Assembly (NCBI GenBank): GCA_964057225.1
Contig: CAXKVF010000073.1
Span: forward strand, 806,001 to 870,000
DNA from: Auanema rhodensis
Lineage: Eukaryota; Nematoda; Chromadorea; Rhabditida; Rhabditidae
Reading direction: 5' to 3'
Length of the DNA: 64,000 nt
Shown here: piece after piece, positions 25,701-40,837 of the stretch
Layout: every line of letters starts with the position of its first letter
How positions within the stretch are numbered: the first letter of the stretch is position 1
Program-made: the position numbers and the translations under genes
The notes under the pieces: model-generated
Database searches by the model: none
Told to the model about the DNA's origin: nothing
The model's input: only the letters and a program-made list of their open reading frames with translations

Positions 25701-28693
25701 TAGACTAATATGGACATGGGGAATCTAATTTTGAAAACCGCATCTCTTTATCTTTCACGTGAAGCGAGTTACATACCAAGTGCACATCACGTGTACATTT
25801 AATTAGCATAAATTAAAGTTCACGTAAATTTCAAAGTCATGGTTTCCATGCACCAATATCAATAAAAATTTGTTTTTAGACTAATATGGACATGGGGAAT
25901 CTAATTTTGAAAACCGCATCTCTTTATCTTTCACGTGAAGCGAGTTACATACCAAGTGCACATCACGTGTACATTTAATTAGCATAAATTAAAGTTCACG
26001 TAAATTTCAAAGTCATGGTTACCATGCACCAATATCAATAAAAATTTGTTTTTAGACTAATATGGACATGAGGAATCTAATTTTGAAAACCGCATCTCTT
26101 CATCTTTCACGTGAAGCGAGTTACATACCAAGTGCACATCACGTGTACATTTAATTAGCATAAATTAAAGTTCACGTAAATTTCAAAGTCATGGTTACCA
26201 TGCACGAATATCAATAAAAATTTGTTTTTAGACTAATATGGACATGGGGAATCTAATTTTGAAAACCGCATCTCTTTATCTTTCACGTGAAGCGAGTTAC
26301 ATACCAAGTGCACATCACGTGTACATTTAATTAGCATAAATTAAAGTTCACGTAAATTTCAAAGTCATGTTTACCATGCACCAATATCAATAAAAATTTG
26401 TTTTTAGACTAATATGGACATGGGGAATCTAATTTTGAAAACCGCATCTCTTTATCTTTCACGTGAAGCGAGTTACATACCAAGTGCACATCACGTGTAC
26501 ATTTAATTAGCATAAATTAAAGTTCACGTAAATTTCAAAGTCATGGTTACCATGAACCAATATCAATAAAAATTTGTTTTTAGACTAATATGGACATGGG
26601 GAATCTAATTTTGAAAACCGCATCTTTTTATCTTTCACGTGAAGCGAGTTACATACCAAGTGCACATCACGTGTACATTTAATTAGCATAAATTAAAGTT
26701 CACGTAAATTTCAAAGTCATGGTTACCATGCACCAATATCAATAAAAATTTGTTTTTATACTAATATGGACATGGGGAATCTAATTTTGAAAACCGCATC
26801 TCTTTATCTTTCACGTGAAGCGAGTTACATACCAAGTGCACATCACGTGTACATTTAATTAGCATAAATTAAAGTTCACGTAAATTTCAAAGTCATGGTT
26901 ACCATGCACCAATATCAATAAAAATTTGTTTTTAGACTAATATGGACATGGGGAATCTAATTTTGAAAACCGCATCTCTTTATCTTTCACGTGAAGCGAG
27001 TTACATACCAAGTGCACATCACGTGTACATTTAATTAGCATAAATTAAAGTTCACGTAAATTTCAAAGTCATGGTTACCATGCACCAATATCAATAAAAA
27101 TTTGTTTTTAGACTAATATGGACATGGGGAATCTAATTTTGAAAACCGCATCTCTTTATCTTTCACGTGAAGCGAGTTACATACCAAGTGCACATCACGT
27201 GTACATTTAATTAGCATAAATTAAAGTTCACGTAAATTTCAAAGTCATGGTTACCATGAACCAATATCAATAAAAATTTGTTTTTAGACTAATATGGACA
27301 TGGGGAATCTAATTTTGAAAACCGCATCTCTTTATCTTTCACGTGAAGCGAGTTACATACCAAGTGCACATCACGTGTACATTTAATTAGCATATATTAA
27401 AGTTCACGTAAATTTCAAAGTCATGGTTACCATGCACCAATATCAATAAAAATTTGTTTTTAGACTAATATGGACATGGGGAATCTAATTTTGAAAACCG
27501 CATCTCTTTATCTTTCACCTGAAGCGAGTTACATAACAAGTGCACATCACGTGTACATTTAATTAGCATAAATTAAAGTTCACGTAAATTTCAAAGTCAT
27601 GGTTACCATGCACCAATATCAATAAAAATTTGTTTTTAGACTAATATGGACATGGGGAATCTAATTTTGAAAACCGCATCTCTTTATCTTTCACGTGAAG
27701 CGAGTTACATACCAAGTGCACATCACGTGTACATTTAATTAGCATAAATTAAAGTTCACGTAAATTTCAAAGTCATGGTTACCACGAACCAATATCAATA
27801 AAAATTTGTTTTTAGACTAATATGGACATGGGGAATCTAATTTTGAAAACCGCATCTCTTTATCTTTCACGTGAAGCGAGTTACATACCAAGTGCACATC
27901 ACGTGTACATTTAATTAGCATAAATTAAAGTTCACGTAAATTTCAAAGTCATGGTTACCATGAACCAATATCTATAAACATTTGTTTTTAGACTAATATG
28001 GACATGGGGAATCTAATTTTGAAAACCGCATCTCTTTATCTTTCACGTGAAGCGAGTTACATACCAAGTGCACATCACGTGTACATTTAATTAGCATAAA
28101 TTAAAGTTCACGTAAATTTCAAAGTCATGGTTACCATGAACCAATATCAATAAAAATTTGTTTTTAGACTAATATGGACATGGGGAATCTAATTTTGAAA
28201 ACCGCATCTCTTTATCTTTCACGTGAAGCGAGTTACATACCAAGTGCACATCACGTGTACATTTAATTAGCATAAATTAAAGTTCACGTAAATTTCAAAG
28301 TCATGGTTACCATGCACCAATATCAATAAAAATTTGTTTTTATACTAATATGGACATGGGGAATCTAATTTTGAAAACCGCATCTCTTTATCTTTCACGT
28401 GAAGCGAGTTACATACCAAGTGCACATCACGTGTACATTTAATTAGCATAAATTAAAGTTCACGTAAATTTCAAAGTCATGGTTACCATGCACCAATATC
28501 AATAAAAATTTGTTTTTAGACTAATATGGACATGGGGAATCTAATTTTGAAAACCGCATCTCTTTATCTTTCACGTGAAGCGAGTTACATACCAAGTGCA
28601 CATCACGTGTACATTTAATTAGCATAAATTAAAGTTCACGTAAATTTCAAAGTCATGGTTACCATGAACCAATATCAATAAAAATTTGTTTTT
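22710..28693 (+). repeat. Tandem 17-monomer (2,992 bp) duplication
   Basis: Copies 22710-25701 and 25702-28693 share ten ordered markers, all 2,992 bp apart: ggtttcc (22853, 25845), gcacgaat (23214, 26206), catgttta (23378, 26370), catcttttta (23634, 26626), tttttatac (23767, 26759), gcatatatt (24403, 27395), tcacctgaag (24527, 27519), accacgaac (24793, 27785), atctataaac (24981, 27973) and tttttatac (25351, 28343). A further partial copy starts near 28.9 kb, where gcacgaat (29022) and catgttta (29186) keep their 164-bp spacing. A tatcttcca variant at 25227 is private to the first copy. Confidence 0.93.
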
Positions 28694-30453
28694 AGACTAA
28701 TATGGACATGGGGAATCTAATTTTGAAAACCGCATCTCTTTATCTTTCACGTGAAGCGAGTTACATACCAAGTGCACATCACGTGTACATTTAATTAGCA
28801 TAAATTAAAGTTCACGTAAATTTCAAAGTCATGGTTACCATGCACCAATATCAATAAAAATTTGTTTTTAGACTAATATGGACATGGGGAATCTAATTTT
28901 GAAAACCGCATCTCTTCATCTTTCACGTGAAGCGAGTTACATACCAAGTGCACATCACGTGTACATTTAATTAGCATAAATTAAAGTTCACGTAAATTTC
29001 AAAGTCATGGTTACCATGCACGAATATCAATAAAAATTTGTTTTTAGACTAATATGGACATGGGGAATCTAATTTTGAAAACCGCATCTCTTTATCTTTC
29101 ACGTGAAGCGAGTTACATACCAAGTGCACATCACGTGTACATTTAATTAGCATAAATTAAAGTTCACGTAAATTTCAAAGTCATGTTTACCATGCACCAA
29201 TATCAATAAAAATTTGTTTTTAGACTAATATGGACATGGGGAATCTAATTTTGAAAACCGCATCTCTTTATCTTTCACGTGAAGCGAGTTACATACCAAG
29301 TGCACATCACGTGTACATTTAATTAGCATAAATTAAAGTTCACGTAAATTTCAAAGTCATGGTTACCATGCACCAATATCAATAAAAATTTGTTTTTAGA
29401 CTAATATGGACATGGGGAATCTAATTTTGAAAACCGCATCTCTTTATCTTTCACGTGAAGCGAGTTACATACCAAGTGCACATCACGTGTACATTTAATT
29501 AGCATAAAATAAAGTTCACGTAAATTTCAAAGTCATGGTTACCATGCACCAATATCAATAAAAATTTGTTTTTAGACTAATATGGACATGGGGAATCTAA
29601 TTTTGAAAACCGCATCTCGTTATCTTTCACGTGAAGCGAGTTACATACCAAGTGCACATCACGTGTACATTTAATTAGCATAAATTAAAGTTCACGTAAA
29701 TTTCAAAGTCATGGTTACCATGCACCAATATCAATAAAAATTTGTTTTTAGACTAATATGGACATGGGGAATCTAATTTTGAAAACCGCATCTCTTTATC
29801 TTTCACGTGAAGCGAGTTACATACCAAGTGCACATCACGTGTACATTTAATTAGCATAAATTAAAGTTCACGTAAATTTCAAAGTCATGGTTACCATGCA
29901 CCAATATCAATAAAAATTTGTTTTTAGACTAATATGGACATGGGGAATCTAATTTTGAAAACCGCATCTCTTTATCTTTCACGTGAAGCGAGTTACATAC
30001 CAAGTGCACATCACGTGTACATTTAATTAGCATAAATTAAAGTTCACGTAAATTTCAAAGTCATGGTTACCATGAACCAATATCAATAAAAATTTGTTTT
30101 TAGACTAATATGGACATGGGGAATCTAATTTTGAAAACCGCATCTCTTTATCTTTCACGTGAAGCGAGTTACATACCAAGTGCACATCACGTGTACATTT
30201 AATTAGCATAAATTAAAGTTCACGTAAATTTCAAAGTCATGGTTACCATGAACCAATATCAATAAAAATTTGTTTTTAGACTAATATGGACATGGGGAAT
30301 CTAATTTTGAAAACCGCATCTCTTTATCTTTCACGTGAAGCGAGTTACATACCAAGTGCACATCACGTGTACATTTAATTAGCATAAATTAAAGTTCACG
30401 TAAATTTCAAAGTCATGGTTACCATGCACCAATATCAATAAAAATTTGTTTTT

Positions 30454-33093
30454 AGACTAATATGGACATGGGGAATCTAATTTTGAAAACCGCATCTCTT
30501 TATCTTTCACGTGAAGCGAGTTACATACCAAGTGCACATCACGTGTACATTTAATTAGCATAAATTAAAGTTCACGTAAATTTCAAAGTCATGGTTTCCA
30601 TGCACCAATATCAATAAAAATTTGTTTTTAGACTAATATGGACATGGGGAATCTAATTTTGAAAACCGCATCTCTTTATCTTTCACGTGAAGCGAGTTAC
30701 ATACCAAGTGCACATCACGTGTACATTTAATTAGCATAAATTAAAGTTCACGTAAATTTCAAAGTCATGGTTACCATGCACCAATATCAATAAAAATTTG
30801 TTTTTAGACTAATATGGACATGGGGAATCTAATTTTGAAAACCGCATCTCTTCATCTTTCACGTGAAGCGAGTTACATACCAAGTGCACATCACGTGTAC
30901 ATTTAATTAGCATAAATTAAAGTTCACGTAAATTTCAAAGTCATGGTTACCATGAACCAATATCAATAAAAATTTGTTTTTAGACTAATATGGACATGGG
31001 GAATCTAATTTTGAAAACCGCATCTCTTTATCTTTCACGTGAAGCGAGTTACATACCAAGTGCACATCACGTGTACATTTAATTAGCATAAATTAAAGTT
31101 CACGTAAATTTCAAAGTCATGGTTACCATGCACCAATATCAATAAAAATTTGTTTTTAGACTAATATGGACATGGGGAATCTAATTTTGAAAACCGCATC
31201 TCGTTATCTTTCACGTGAAGCGAGTTACATACCAAGTGCACATCACGTGTACATTTAATTAGCATAAATTAAAGTTCACGTAAATTTCAAAGTCATGGTT
31301 ACCATGCACCAATATCAATAAAAATTTGTTTTTAGACTAATATGGACATGGGGAATCTAATTTTGAAAACCGCATCTCTTTATCTTTCACGTGAAGCGAG
31401 TTACATACCAAGTGCACATCACGTGTACATTTAATTAGCATAAATTAAAGTTCACGTAAATTTCAAAGTCATGGTTACCATGCACCAATATCAATAAAAA
31501 TTTGTTTTTAGACTAATATGGACATGGGGAATCTAATTTTGAAAACCGCATCTCTTTATCTTTCACGTGAAGCGAGTTACATACCAAGTGCACATCACGT
31601 GTACATTTAATTAGCATAAATTAAAGTTCACGTAAATTTCAAAGTCATGGTTACCATGAACCAATATCAATAAAAATTTGTTTTTAGACTAATATGGACA
31701 TGGGGAATCTAATTTTGAAAACCGCATCTCTTTATCTTTCACGTGAAGCGAGTTACATACCAAGTGCACATCACGTGTACATTTAATTAGCATAAATTAA
31801 AGTTCACGTAAATTTCAAAGTCATGGTTACCATGAACCAATATCAATAAAAATTTGTTTTTAGACTAATATGGACATGGGGAATCTAATTTTGAAAACCG
31901 CATCTCTTTATCTTTCACGTGAAGCGAGTTACATACCAAGTGCACATCACGTGTACATTTAATTAGCATAAATTAAAGTTCACGTAAATTTCAAAGTCAT
32001 GGTTTCCATGCACCAATATCAATAAAAATTTGTTTTTAGACTAATATGGACATGGGGAATCTAATTTTGAAAACCGCATCTCTTTATCTTTCACGTGAAG
32101 CGAGTTACATACCAAGTGCACATCACGTGTACATTTAATTAGCATAAATTAAAGTTCACGTAAATTTCAAAGTCATGGTTACCATGCACCAATATCAATA
32201 AAAATTTGTTTTTAGACTAATATGGACATGGGGAATCTAATTTTGAAAACCGCATCTCTTCATCTTTCACGTGAAGCGAGTTACATACCAAGTGCACATC
32301 ACGTGTACATTTAATTAGCATAAATTAAAGTTCACGTAAATTTCAAAGTCATGGTTACCATGAACCAATATCAATAAAAATTTGTTTTTAGACTAATATG
32401 GACATGGGGAATCTAATTTTGAAAACCGCATCTCTTTATCTTTCACGTGAAGCGAGTTACATACCAAGTGCACATCACGTGTACATTTAATTAGCATAAA
32501 TTAAAGTTCACGTAAATTTCAAAGTCATGGTTACCATGCACCAATATCAATAAAAATTTGTTTTTAGACTAATATGGACATGGGGAATCTAATTTTGAAA
32601 ACCGCATCTCGTTATCTTTCACGTGAAGCGAGTTACATACCAAGTGCACATCACGTGTACATTTAATTAGCATAAATTAAAGTTCACGTAAATTTCAAAG
32701 TCATGGTTACCATGCACCAATATCAATAAAAATTTGTTTTTAGACTAATATGGACATGGGGAATCTAATTTTGAAAACCGCATCTCTTTATCTTTCACGT
32801 GAAGCGAGTTACATACCAAGTGCACATCACGTGTACATTTAATTAGCATAAATTAAAGTTCACGTAAATTTCAAAGTCATGGTTACCATGAACCAATATC
32901 AATAAAAATTTGTTTTTAGACTAATATGGACATGGGGAATCTAATTTTGAAAACCGCATCTCTTTATCTTTCACGTGAAGCGAGTTACATACCAAGTGCA
33001 CATCACGTGTACATTTAATTAGCATAAATTAAAGTTCACGTAAATTTCAAAGTCATGGTTACCATGCACCAATATCAATAAAAATTTGTTTTT
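30454..33093 (+). repeat. 8-monomer (1,408 bp) duplication, second copy one monomer short
   Basis: Markers ggtttcc (30597, 32005), tcttcatc (30853, 32261) and tctcgttat (31203, 32611) lie 1,408 bp apart, giving a first copy at 30454-31861 and a second starting at 31862. The next ggtttcc is at 33237, only 7 monomers on, so the second copy is one monomer shorter before the next block starts at 33094. Confidence 0.82.
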
Positions 33094-34677
33094 AGACTAA
33101 TATGGACATGGGGAATCTAATTTTGAAAACCGCATCTCTTTATCTTTCACGTGAAGCGAGTTACATACCAAGTGCACATCACGTGTACATTTAATTAGCA
33201 TAAATTAAAGTTCACGTAAATTTCAAAGTCATGGTTTCCATGCACCAATATCAATAAAAATTTGTTTTTAGACTAATATGGACATGGGGAATCTAATTTT
33301 GAAAACCGCATCTCTTTATCTTTCACGTGAAGCGAGTTACATACCAAGTGCACATCACGTGTACATTTAATTAGCATAAATTAAAGTTCACGTAAATTTC
33401 AAAGTCATGGTTACCATGCACCAATATCAATAAAAATTTGTTTTTAGACTAATATGGACATGGGGAATCTAATTTTGAAAACCGCATCTCTTCATCTTTC
33501 ACGTGAAGCGAGTTACATACCAAGTGCACATCACGTGTACATTTAATTAGCATAAATTAAAGTTCACGTAAATTTCAAAGTCATGGTTACCATGCACGAA
33601 TATCAATAAAAATTTGTTTTTAGACTAATATGGACATGGGGAATCTAATTTTGAAAACCGCATCTCTTTATCTTTCACGTGAAGCGAGTTACATACCAAG
33701 TGCACATCACGTGTACATTTAATTAGCATATATTAAAGTTCACGTAAATTTCAAAGTCATGGTTACCATGCACCAATATCAATAAAAATTTGTTTTTAGA
33801 CTAATATGGACATGGGGAATCTAATTTTGAAAACCGCATCTCTTTATCTTTCACCTGAAGCGAGTTACATAACAAGTGCACATCACGTGTACATTTAATT
33901 AGCATAAATTAAAGTTCACGTAAATTTCAAAGTCATGGTTACCATGCACCAATATCAATAAAAATTTGTTTTTAGACTAATATGGACATGGGGAATCTAA
34001 TTTTGAAAACCGCATCTCTTTATCTTTCACCTGAAGCGAGTTACATAACAAGTGCACATCACGTGTACATTTAATTAGCATAAATTAAAGTTCACGTAAA
34101 TTTCAAAGTCATGGTTACCATGCACCAATATCAATAAAAATTTGTTTTTAGACTAATATGGACATGGGGAATCTAATTTTGAAAACCGCATCTCTTTATC
34201 TTTCACGTGAAGCGAGTTACATACCAAGTGCACATCACGTGTACATTTAATTAGCATAAATTAAAGTTCACGTAAATTTCAAAGTCATGGTTACCACGAA
34301 CCAATATCAATAAAAATTTGTTTTTAGACTAATATGGACATGGGGAATCTAATTTTGAAAACCGCATCTCTTTATCTTTCACGTGAAGCGAGTTACATAC
34401 CAAGTGCACATCACGTGTACATTTAATTAGCATAAATTAAAGTTCACGTAAATTTCAAAGTCATGGTTACCATGCACCAATATCAATAAAAATTTGTTTT
34501 TAGACTAATATGGACATGGGGAATCTAATTTTGAAAACCGCATCTCTTTATCTTTCACGTGAAGCGAGTTACATACCAAGTGCACATCACGTGTACATTT
34601 AATTAGCATAAATTAAAGTTCACGTAAATTTCAAAGTCATGGTTACCATGAACCAATATCAATAAAAATTTGTTTTT
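33094..34677 (+). repeat. 9-monomer block, copy 1 of 3
   Basis: Ordered markers: ggtttcc (33237), tcttcatc (33493), gcacgaat (33598), gcatatatt (33731), two adjacent tcacctgaag monomers (33855, 34031) and accacgaac (34297). The same order appears at 36966 and 38550. Compared with the 17-mer at 22.7 kb, gcacgaat and gcatatatt are six monomers closer (133 instead of 1,189 bp) and the tcacctgaag monomer is doubled, so this is a rearranged derivative or relative of that block. Confidence 0.9.
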
Positions 34678-36965
34678 AGACTAATATGGACATGGGGAAT
34701 CTAATTTTGAAAACCGCATCTCTTTATCTTTCACGTGAAGCGAGTTACATACCAAGTGCACATCACGTGTACATTTAATTAGCATAAATTAAAGTTCACG
34801 TAAATTTCAAAGTCATGGTTACCATGAACCAATATCAATAAAAATTTGTTTTTAGACTAATATGGACATGGGGAATCTAATTTTGAAAACCGCATCTCTT
34901 TATCTTTCACGTGAAGCGAGTTACATACCAAGTGCACATCACGTGTACATTTAATTAGCATAAATTAAAGTTCACGTAAATTTCAAAGTCATGGTTACCA
35001 TGCACCAATATCAATAAAAATTTGTTTTTAGACTAATATGGACATGGGGAATCTAATTTTGAAAACCGCATCTCTTTATCTTTCACGTGAAGCGAGTTAC
35101 ATACCAAGTGCACATCACGTGTACATTTAATTAGCATAAATTAAAGTTCACGTAAATTTCAAAGTCATGGTTTCCATGCACCAATATCAATAAAAATTTG
35201 TTTTTAGACTAATATGGACATGGGGAATCTAATTTTGAAAACCGCATCTCTTTATCTTTCACGTGAAGCGAGTTACATACCAAGTGCACATCACGTGTAC
35301 ATTTAATTAGCATAAATTAAAGTTCACGTAAATTTCAAAGTCATGGTTACCATGAACCAATATCAATAAAAATTTGTTTTTAGACTAATATGGACATGGG
35401 GAATCTAATTTTGAAAACCGCATCTCTTTATCTTTCACGTGAAGCGAGTTACATACCAAGTGCACATCACGTGTACATTTAATTAGCATAAATTAAAGTT
35501 CACGTAAATTTCAAAGTCATGGTTACCATGCACCAATATCAATAAAAATTTGTTTTTAGACTAATATGGACATGGGGAATCTAATTTTGAAAACCGCATC
35601 TCTTTATCTTTCACGTGAAGCGAGTTACATACCAAGTGCACATCACGTGTACATTTAATTAGCATAAATTAAAGTTCACGTAAATTTCAAAGTCATGGTT
35701 ACCATGCACCAATATCAATAAAAATTTGTTTTTAGACTAATATGGACATGGGGAATCTAATTTTGAAAACCGCATCTCTTTATCTTTCACGTGAAGCGAG
35801 TTACATACCAAGTGCACATCACGTGTACATTTAATTAGCATAAATTAAAGTTCACGTAAATTTCAAAGTCATGGTTACCATGAACCAATATCAATAAAAA
35901 TTTGTTTTTAGACTAATATGGACATGGGGAATCTAATTTTGAAAACCGCATCTCTTTATCTTTCACGTGAAGCGAGTTACATACCAAGTGCACATCACGT
36001 GTACATTTAATTAGCATAAATTAAAGTTCACGTAAATTTCAAAGTCATGGTTACCATGAACCAATATCAATAAAAATTTGTTTTTAGACTAATATGGACA
36101 TGGGGAATCTAATTTTGAAAACCGCATCTCTTTATCTTTCACGTGAAGCGAGTTACATACCAAGTGCACATCACGTGTACATTTAATTAGCATAAATTAA
36201 AGTTCACGTAAATTTCAAAGTCATGGTTACCATGCACCAATATCAATAAAAATTTGTTTTTAGACTAATATGGACATGGGGAATCTAATTTTGAAAACCG
36301 CATCTCTTTATCTTTCACGTGAAGCGAGTTACATACCAAGTGCACATCACGTGTACATTTAATTAGCATAAATTAAAGTTCACGTAAATTTCAAAGTCAT
36401 GGTTTCCATGCACCAATATCAATAAAAATTTGTTTTTAGACTAATATGGACATGGGGAATCTAATTTTGAAAACCGCATCTCTTTATCTTTCACGTGAAG
36501 CGAGTTACATACCAAGTGCACATCACGTGTACATTTAATTAGCATAAATTAAAGTTCACGTAAATTTCAAAGTCATGGTTACCATGAACCAATATCAATA
36601 AAAATTTGTTTTTAGACTAATATGGACATGGGGAATCTAATTTTGAAAACCGCATCTCTTTATCTTTCACGTGAAGCGAGTTACATACCAAGTGCACATC
36701 ACGTGTACATTTAATTAGCATAAATTAAAGTTCACGTAAATTTCAAAGTCATGGTTACCATGAACCAATATCAATAAAAATTTGTTTTTAGACTAATATG
36801 GACATGGGGAATCTAATTTTGAAAACCGCATCTCTTTATCTTTCACGTGAAGCGAGTTACATACCAAGTGCACATCACGTGTACATTTAATTAGCATAAA
36901 TTAAAGTTCACGTAAATTTCAAAGTCATGGTTACCATGCACCAATATCAATAAAAATTTGTTTTT
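34678..36965 (+). repeat. Thirteen monomers between 9-mer copies 1 and 2
   Basis: Thirteen uninterrupted monomers close to consensus. The visible markers are ggtttcc at 35173 and 36405, 1,232 bp (7 monomers) apart; position 150 alternates between A and C. Together with the preceding 9-mer they form a 22-monomer (3,872 bp) interval, after which the 9-mer reappears. Confidence 0.8.
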
Positions 36966-39900
36966 AGACTAATATGGACATGGGGAATCTAATTTTGAAA
37001 ACCGCATCTCTTTATCTTTCACGTGAAGCGAGTTACATACCAAGTGCACATCACGTGTACATTTAATTAGCATAAATTAAAGTTCACGTAAATTTCAAAG
37101 TCATGGTTTCCATGCACCAATATCAATAAAAATTTGTTTTTAGACTAATATGGACATGGGGAATCTAATTTTGAAAACCGCATCTCTTTATCTTTCACGT
37201 GAAGCGAGTTACATACCAAGTGCACATCACGTGTACATTTAATTAGCATAAATTAAAGTTCACGTAAATTTCAAAGTCATGGTTACCATGCACCAATATC
37301 AATAAAAATTTGTTTTTAGACTAATATGGACATGGGGAATCTAATTTTGAAAACCGCATCTCTTCATCTTTCACGTGAAGCGAGTTACATACCAAGTGCA
37401 CATCACGTGTACATTTAATTAGCATAAATTAAAGTTCACGTAAATTTCAAAGTCATGGTTACCATGCACGAATATCAATAAAAATTTGTTTTTAGACTAA
37501 TATGGACATGGGGAATCTAATTTTGAAAACCGCATCTCTTTATCTTTCACGTGAAGCGAGTTACATACCAAGTGCACATCACGTGTACATTTAATTAGCA
37601 TATATTAAAGTTCACGTAAATTTCAAAGTCATGGTTACCATGCACCAATATCAATAAAAATTTGTTTTTAGACTAATATGGACATGGGGAATCTAATTTT
37701 GAAAACCGCATCTCTTTATCTTTCACCTGAAGCGAGTTACATAACAAGTGCACATCACGTGTACATTTAATTAGCATAAATTAAAGTTCACGTAAATTTC
37801 AAAGTCATGGTTACCATGCACCAATATCAATAAAAATTTGTTTTTAGACTAATATGGACATGGGGAATCTAATTTTGAAAACCGCATCTCTTTATCTTTC
37901 ACCTGAAGCGAGTTACATAACAAGTGCACATCACGTGTACATTTAATTAGCATAAATTAAAGTTCACGTAAATTTCAAAGTCATGGTTACCATGCACCAA
38001 TATCAATAAAAATTTGTTTTTAGACTAATATGGACATGGGGAATCTAATTTTGAAAACCGCATCTCTTTATCTTTCACGTGAAGCGAGTTACATACCAAG
38101 TGCACATCACGTGTACATTTAATTAGCATAAATTAAAGTTCACGTAAATTTCAAAGTCATGGTTACCACGAACCAATATCAATAAAAATTTGTTTTTAGA
38201 CTAATATGGACATGGGGAATCTAATTTTGAAAACCGCATCTCTTTATCTTTCACGTGAAGCGAGTTACATACCAAGTGCACATCACGTGTACATTTAATT
38301 AGCATAAATTAAAGTTCACGTAAATTTCAAAGTCATGGTTACCATGAACCAATATCAATAAAAATTTGTTTTTAGACTAATATGGACATGGGGAATCTAA
38401 TTTTGAAAACCGCATCTCTTTATCTTTCACGTGAAGCGAGTTACATACCAAGTGCACATCACGTGTACATTTAATTAGCATAAATTAAAGTTCACGTAAA
38501 TTTCAAAGTCATGGTTACCATGCACCAATATCAATAAAAATTTGTTTTTAGACTAATATGGACATGGGGAATCTAATTTTGAAAACCGCATCTCTTTATC
38601 TTTCACGTGAAGCGAGTTACATACCAAGTGCACATCACGTGTACATTTAATTAGCATAAATTAAAGTTCACGTAAATTTCAAAGTCATGGTTTCCATGCA
38701 CCAATATCAATAAAAATTTGTTTTTAGACTAATATGGACATGGGGAATCTAATTTTGAAAACCGCATCTCTTTATCTTTCACGTGAAGCGAGTTACATAC
38801 CAAGTGCACATCACGTGTACATTTAATTAGCATAAATTAAAGTTCACGTAAATTTCAAAGTCATGGTTACCATGCACCAATATCAATAAAAATTTGTTTT
38901 TAGACTAATATGGACATGGGGAATCTAATTTTGAAAACCGCATCTCTTCATCTTTCACGTGAAGCGAGTTACATACCAAGTGCACATCACGTGTACATTT
39001 AATTAGCATAAATTAAAGTTCACGTAAATTTCAAAGTCATGGTTACCATGCACGAATATCAATAAAAATTTGTTTTTAGACTAATATGGACATGGGGAAT
39101 CTAATTTTGAAAACCGCATCTCTTTATCTTTCACGTGAAGCGAGTTACATACCAAGTGCACATCACGTGTACATTTAATTAGCATATATTAAAGTTCACG
39201 TAAATTTCAAAGTCATGGTTACCATGCACCAATATCAATAAAAATTTGTTTTTAGACTAATATGGACATGGGGAATCTAATTTTGAAAACCGCATCTCTT
39301 TATCTTTCACCTGAAGCGAGTTACATAACAAGTGCACATCACGTGTACATTTAATTAGCATAAATTAAAGTTCACGTAAATTTCAAAGTCATGGTTACCA
39401 TGCACCAATATCAATAAAAATTTGTTTTTAGACTAATATGGACATGGGGAATCTAATTTTGAAAACCGCATCTCTTTATCTTTCACCTGAAGCGAGTTAC
39501 ATAACAAGTGCACATCACGTGTACATTTAATTAGCATAAATTAAAGTTCACGTAAATTTCAAAGTCATGGTTACCATGCACCAATATCAATAAAAATTTG
39601 TTTTTAGACTAATATGGACATGGGGAATCTAATTTTGAAAACCGCATCTCTTTATCTTTCACGTGAAGCGAGTTACATACCAAGTGCACATCACGTGTAC
39701 ATTTAATTAGCATAAATTAAAGTTCACGTAAATTTCAAAGTCATGGTTACCACGAACCAATATCAATAAAAATTTGTTTTTAGACTAATATGGACATGGG
39801 GAATCTAATTTTGAAAACCGCATCTCTTTATCTTTCACGTGAAGCGAGTTACATACCAAGTGCACATCACGTGTACATTTAATTAGCATAAATTAAAGTT

Positions 39901-40133
39901 CACGTAAATTTCAAAGTCATGGTTACCATGCACCAATATCAATAAAAATTTGTTTTTAGACTAATATGGACATGGGGAATCTAATTTTGAAAACCGCATC
40001 TCTTTATCTTTCACGTGAAGCGAGTTACATACCAAGTGCACATCACGTGTACATTTAATTAGCATAAATTAAAGTTCACGTAAATTTCAAAGTCATGGTT
40101 ACCATGAACCAATATCAATAAAAATTTGTTCTT
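36966..40133 (+). repeat. 9-monomer block, tandem copies 2 and 3
   Basis: Copies 36966-38549 and 38550-40133 (1,584 bp each) repeat the copy-1 markers: ggtttcc (37109, 38693), tcttcatc (37365, 38949), gcacgaat (37470, 39054), gcatatatt (37603, 39187), paired tcacctgaag (37727 and 37903, then 39311 and 39487) and accacgaac (38169, 39753). The offset from copy 1 is 3,872 bp for each marker I checked. Confidence 0.92.
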
Positions 40134-40837
40134 AGACTAATATGGACATGGGGAATCTAATTTTGAAAACCGCATCTCTTTATCTTTCACGTGAAGCGAG
40201 TTACATACCAAGTGCACATCACGTGTACATTTAATTAGCATAAATTAAAGTTCACGTAAATTTCAAAGTCATGGTTACCATGAACCAATATCAATAAAAA
40301 TTTGTTTTTAGACTAATATGGACATGGGGAATCTAATTTTGAAAACCGCATCTCTTTATCTTTCACGTGAAGCGAGTTACATACCAAGTGCACATCACGT
40401 GTACATTTAATTAGCATAAATTAAAGTTCACGTAAATTTCAAAGTCATGGTTACCATGCACCAATATCAATAAAAATTTGTTTTTAGACTAATATGGACA
40501 TGGGGAATCTAATTTTGAAAACCGCATCTCTTTATCTTTCATGTGAAGCGAGTTACATACCAAGTGCACATCACGTGTACATTTAATTAGCATAAATTAA
40601 AGTTCACGTAAATTTCAAAGTCATGGTTACCATGCATCAATGTCAATAAAAATTTGTTTTTAGACTAATATGGACATGGGGAATCTAATTTTGAAAACCG
40701 CATCTCTTCATCTTTCACGTGAAGCGAGTTACATACCAAGTGCACATCACGTGTACATTTAATTAGCATAAATTAAAGTTCACGTAAATTTCAAAGTCAT
40801 GGTTACCATGCACCAATATCAATAAAAATTTGTTTTT

